Shown: positions 62,767 through 64,000 of the stretch, piece after piece
Layout: every line of letters starts with the position of its first letter
How positions within the stretch are numbered: the first letter of the stretch is position 1
NCBI RefSeq assembly: GCF_023073315.1
Contig: NZ_JADPJH010000018.1
Coordinates: 186,494-250,493 of the forward strand
Source of the DNA: Bradyrhizobium sp. 1
GTDB lineage: Bacteria; Pseudomonadota; Alphaproteobacteria; Rhizobiales; Xanthobacteraceae
Reading direction: 5' to 3'
DNA length: 64,000 nucleotides
The notes under the pieces: model-generated
What the model saw: only the letters and a program-made list of their open reading frames with translations
What the model was told of the DNA's origin: nothing
Database searches by the model: none
Translations under genes and position numbers: made by a program

Positions 62767-62786
62767 AATGCCTGCTGGCATTGACA
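62767..62786 (+). promoter_or_regulatory. Palindrome overlapping a TTGACA hexamer, candidate bclA promoter/operator
   Basis: AATGCC (62767-62772), TGCT, GGCATT (62777-62782) is a perfect inverted repeat whose last two bases begin TTGACA (62781-62786). No good -10 stands 16-18 bases away, although TATAAT occurs 29 bases downstream. A protein bound to the palindrome would hide the hexamer, a usual repressor arrangement. Confidence 0.45.
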
Positions 62787-62843
62787 GCAAGTCGCCGCAG
62801 TGTCTTTCTATGAATTATAATTCTAAATTCGGGGGAGACGACC

Positions 62844-64000
62844 GTGAGCGAGGGATCCTATAACGCGGTGACCTGGCTGCTCGACCGTAACGTCGAGGAG
62901 GGCCGAGCCAACAAGCTCGCCTTCGACGACACCGTCTCGCGGCTCACCTATGGCGAGCTTGCGCGCGAGACCCGCCGCGCCGCCAACATGCTGCGCCGGC
63001 TCGGCGTCCGCCGCGAAGAGCGTGTGGCGATGATCATGCTGGATACGGTCGATTTCCCGGTCGTGTTCCTGGGCGCGATCCGCGCCGGCATCGTGCCGGT
63101 GCCGCTCAACACGCTGCTGACCGCGGATCAATATGCTTACATCCTCGCCGACTGCCGCGCGCGCGTGCTGTTCGTCTCGGAAGCGCTCTATCCCGTCATC
63201 AAGGACGTGGTCGGCCGCATGCCGGATCTCGAGCATGTCGTGGTCTCCGGCGCCAAGCAGAACGGCCACAAGCAGCTCACTGAGGAGATCGCCGGCGAAG
63301 CCGATCAGTTCACCACTGCGGCGACGCATCCGGACGAGCCGGCGTTCTGGCTCTATTCGTCGGGCTCGACCGGCATGCCCAAGGGCGTGCGCCACATTCA
63401 TTCGAATTTGCAGGCGACCGCCGAGACCTACGCAAAGCAGGTGCTCGGCATTCGCGAGAATGATGTTGGTCTGTCCGCGGCAAAACTATTCTTCGCCTAT
63501 GGCCTCGGCAACGCCCTGACCTTCCCGATGTCGGTCGGCGCCACCACGATCTTGAACAGCGAGCGCCCGACTCCGGCGCGCATGTTCGACCTGATGAACC
63601 GTTACAAGCCGTCGATCTTCTACGGCGTGCCGACCTTGTTCGCGGCGATGCTCAACGACGAGGCGATGAAGAGCGAGCGCGGCGGCGGCGCCTTGCGCAT
63701 CTGCACCTCCGCCGGCGAGGCGCTGCCGGAATCCGTCGGCAACAGCTGGAAATCGCGCTTCGGTGTCGACATTTTGGACGGCGTCGGCTCGACCGAGCTG
63801 TTGCACATTTTCCTGTCGAATGCGCCAGGCGACATCAAATACGGCTCGTCCGGCAAACCGGTGCCGGGCTACGCGGTGCGCCTTGTCAACGAGGCGGGCC
63901 AGGATGTCGCTGATGGCGAGGTCGGCGAGTTGCTGGTCGATGCGCCCTCAGCGGGCGAGGGCTACTGGAACCAGCGCCACAAGAGCCGCCGCACTTTCGA
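62844..64000 (+). CDS. bclA: Benzoate-CoA ligase family protein (partial, cut by window end)
   Basis: Activates benzoate with ATP and CoA to benzoyl-CoA, the entry step of the box pathway. The frame opens at GTG 62844 (GGGGGAGACG nearby) and runs off the right end after 385 codons of an expected about 520. The adenylation-domain P-loop is SSGSTGMPKGVRH (about 172-185), followed by AAKLFFAYGLGNALTFPMSVGA and the later DGVGSTELLHIFLSN, which matches the benzoate-CoA ligase branch. The divergent BoxR gene fits this. Related aromatic acids (4-hydroxybenzoate, 2-aminobenzoate) are possible. The C-terminal lid domain is not in the window. Confidence 0.92.
   Translation, partial: MSEGSYNAVTWLLDRNVEEGRANKLAFDDTVSRLTYGELARETRRAANMLRRLGVRREERVAMIMLDTVDFPVVFLGAIRAGIVPVPLNTLLTADQYAYILADCRARVLFVSEALYPVIKDVVGRMPDLEHVVVSGAKQNGHKQLTEEIAGEADQFTTAATHPDEPAFWLYSSGSTGMPKGVRHIHSNLQATAETYAKQVLGIRENDVGLSAAKLFFAYGLGNALTFPMSVGATTILNSERPTPARMFDLMNRYKPSIFYGVPTLFAAMLNDEAMKSERGGGALRICTSAGEALPESVGNSWKSRFGVDILDGVGSTELLHIFLSNAPGDIKYGSSGKPVPGYAVRLVNEAGQDVADGEVGELLVDAPSAGEGYWNQRHKSRRTF

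Overview
The window is high-GC alphaproteobacterial chromosome with intact, densely packed genes. It looks like Bradyrhizobium or a close Nitrobacteraceae relative. The reasons are family recognition (RopB/Omp25-type porin-like proteins, a HmuQ-type heme monooxygenase, a UvrB with a long N-terminal extension, a BoxR/benzoate-CoA ligase pair) and many tiny membrane proteins and palindromic intergenic repeats typical of that group. No tRNA, rRNA, CRISPR, transposase, integrase or phage gene was seen. No species can be fixed from sequence reading alone.

Layout. 1-10.6 kb: a large PAS sensor kinase of the PdhS/PleC/DivJ type, an FAD aromatic hydroxylase, a thiolase and the serine pathway genes serC-serA. 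10.6-14.2 kb: small protein, GST-GNAT pair and two outer-membrane beta-barrel genes. 14.3-21.3 kb: MFS exporter, glmM, a 55-residue acidic protein, lldD, two tandem paralogous periplasmic proteins and aroE. 21.3-29.8 kb: DUF1275 protein, SulP permease, XRE regulator, EF-G-like GTPase, DUF992 protein, aspartate aminotransferase and a GST. 29.9-37.3 kb: two mini membrane proteins, PAS protein, GNAT, aldo/keto reductase, heme monooxygenase-like protein, the coupled DUF1800-DUF1501 pair, CWC protein and a GST. 37.4-42.1 kb: Tat-exported metallo-beta-lactamase-fold protein overlapping a SCO copper chaperone, a TSUP exporter with a small partner, a LysR regulator and two small proteins. 42.1-51.4 kb: uvrB, then a run of small or unknown proteins and a MaoC pair. 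51.4-60.4 kb: conserved housekeeping blocks rplY-pth-ychF and (dlh)-lgt-midA-like-pgeF, then prs. 60.6-64 kb: IclR regulator, truncated hemoglobin, BoxR and benzoate-CoA ligase, running off the right edge.

How genes work together. serC and serA give two of the three steps of serine synthesis. lgt, the MidA-like methyltransferase and pgeF are tightly spaced, and rplY-pth-ychF form a translation block. At the right end a BoxR-type repressor is divergent from benzoate-CoA ligase, which makes benzoyl-CoA for the aerobic box pathway. An O2-binding globin follows boxR by two bases. The intergenic DNA between these two divergent genes carries perfect palindromes, one touching a TTGACA hexamer.

The second layer is the intergenic DNA. 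At least four families of 100-180 bp palindromic repeats recur (A: 9286, 40241, 48370, 60341; B: 15686, 18815, 36469; C: 24335, 49202, 51350, 58272; D: 1 and 54165). They sit next to stop codons, inside a putative operon and, once, supply the stop codon of a gene. No clearly new defence or biosynthetic system was found. The best leads are the BoxR/globin/operator arrangement, a possible orphan small RNA near 31.9 kb, the repeat-encoded gene end at 36475 and a kinase with an altered ATP lid.
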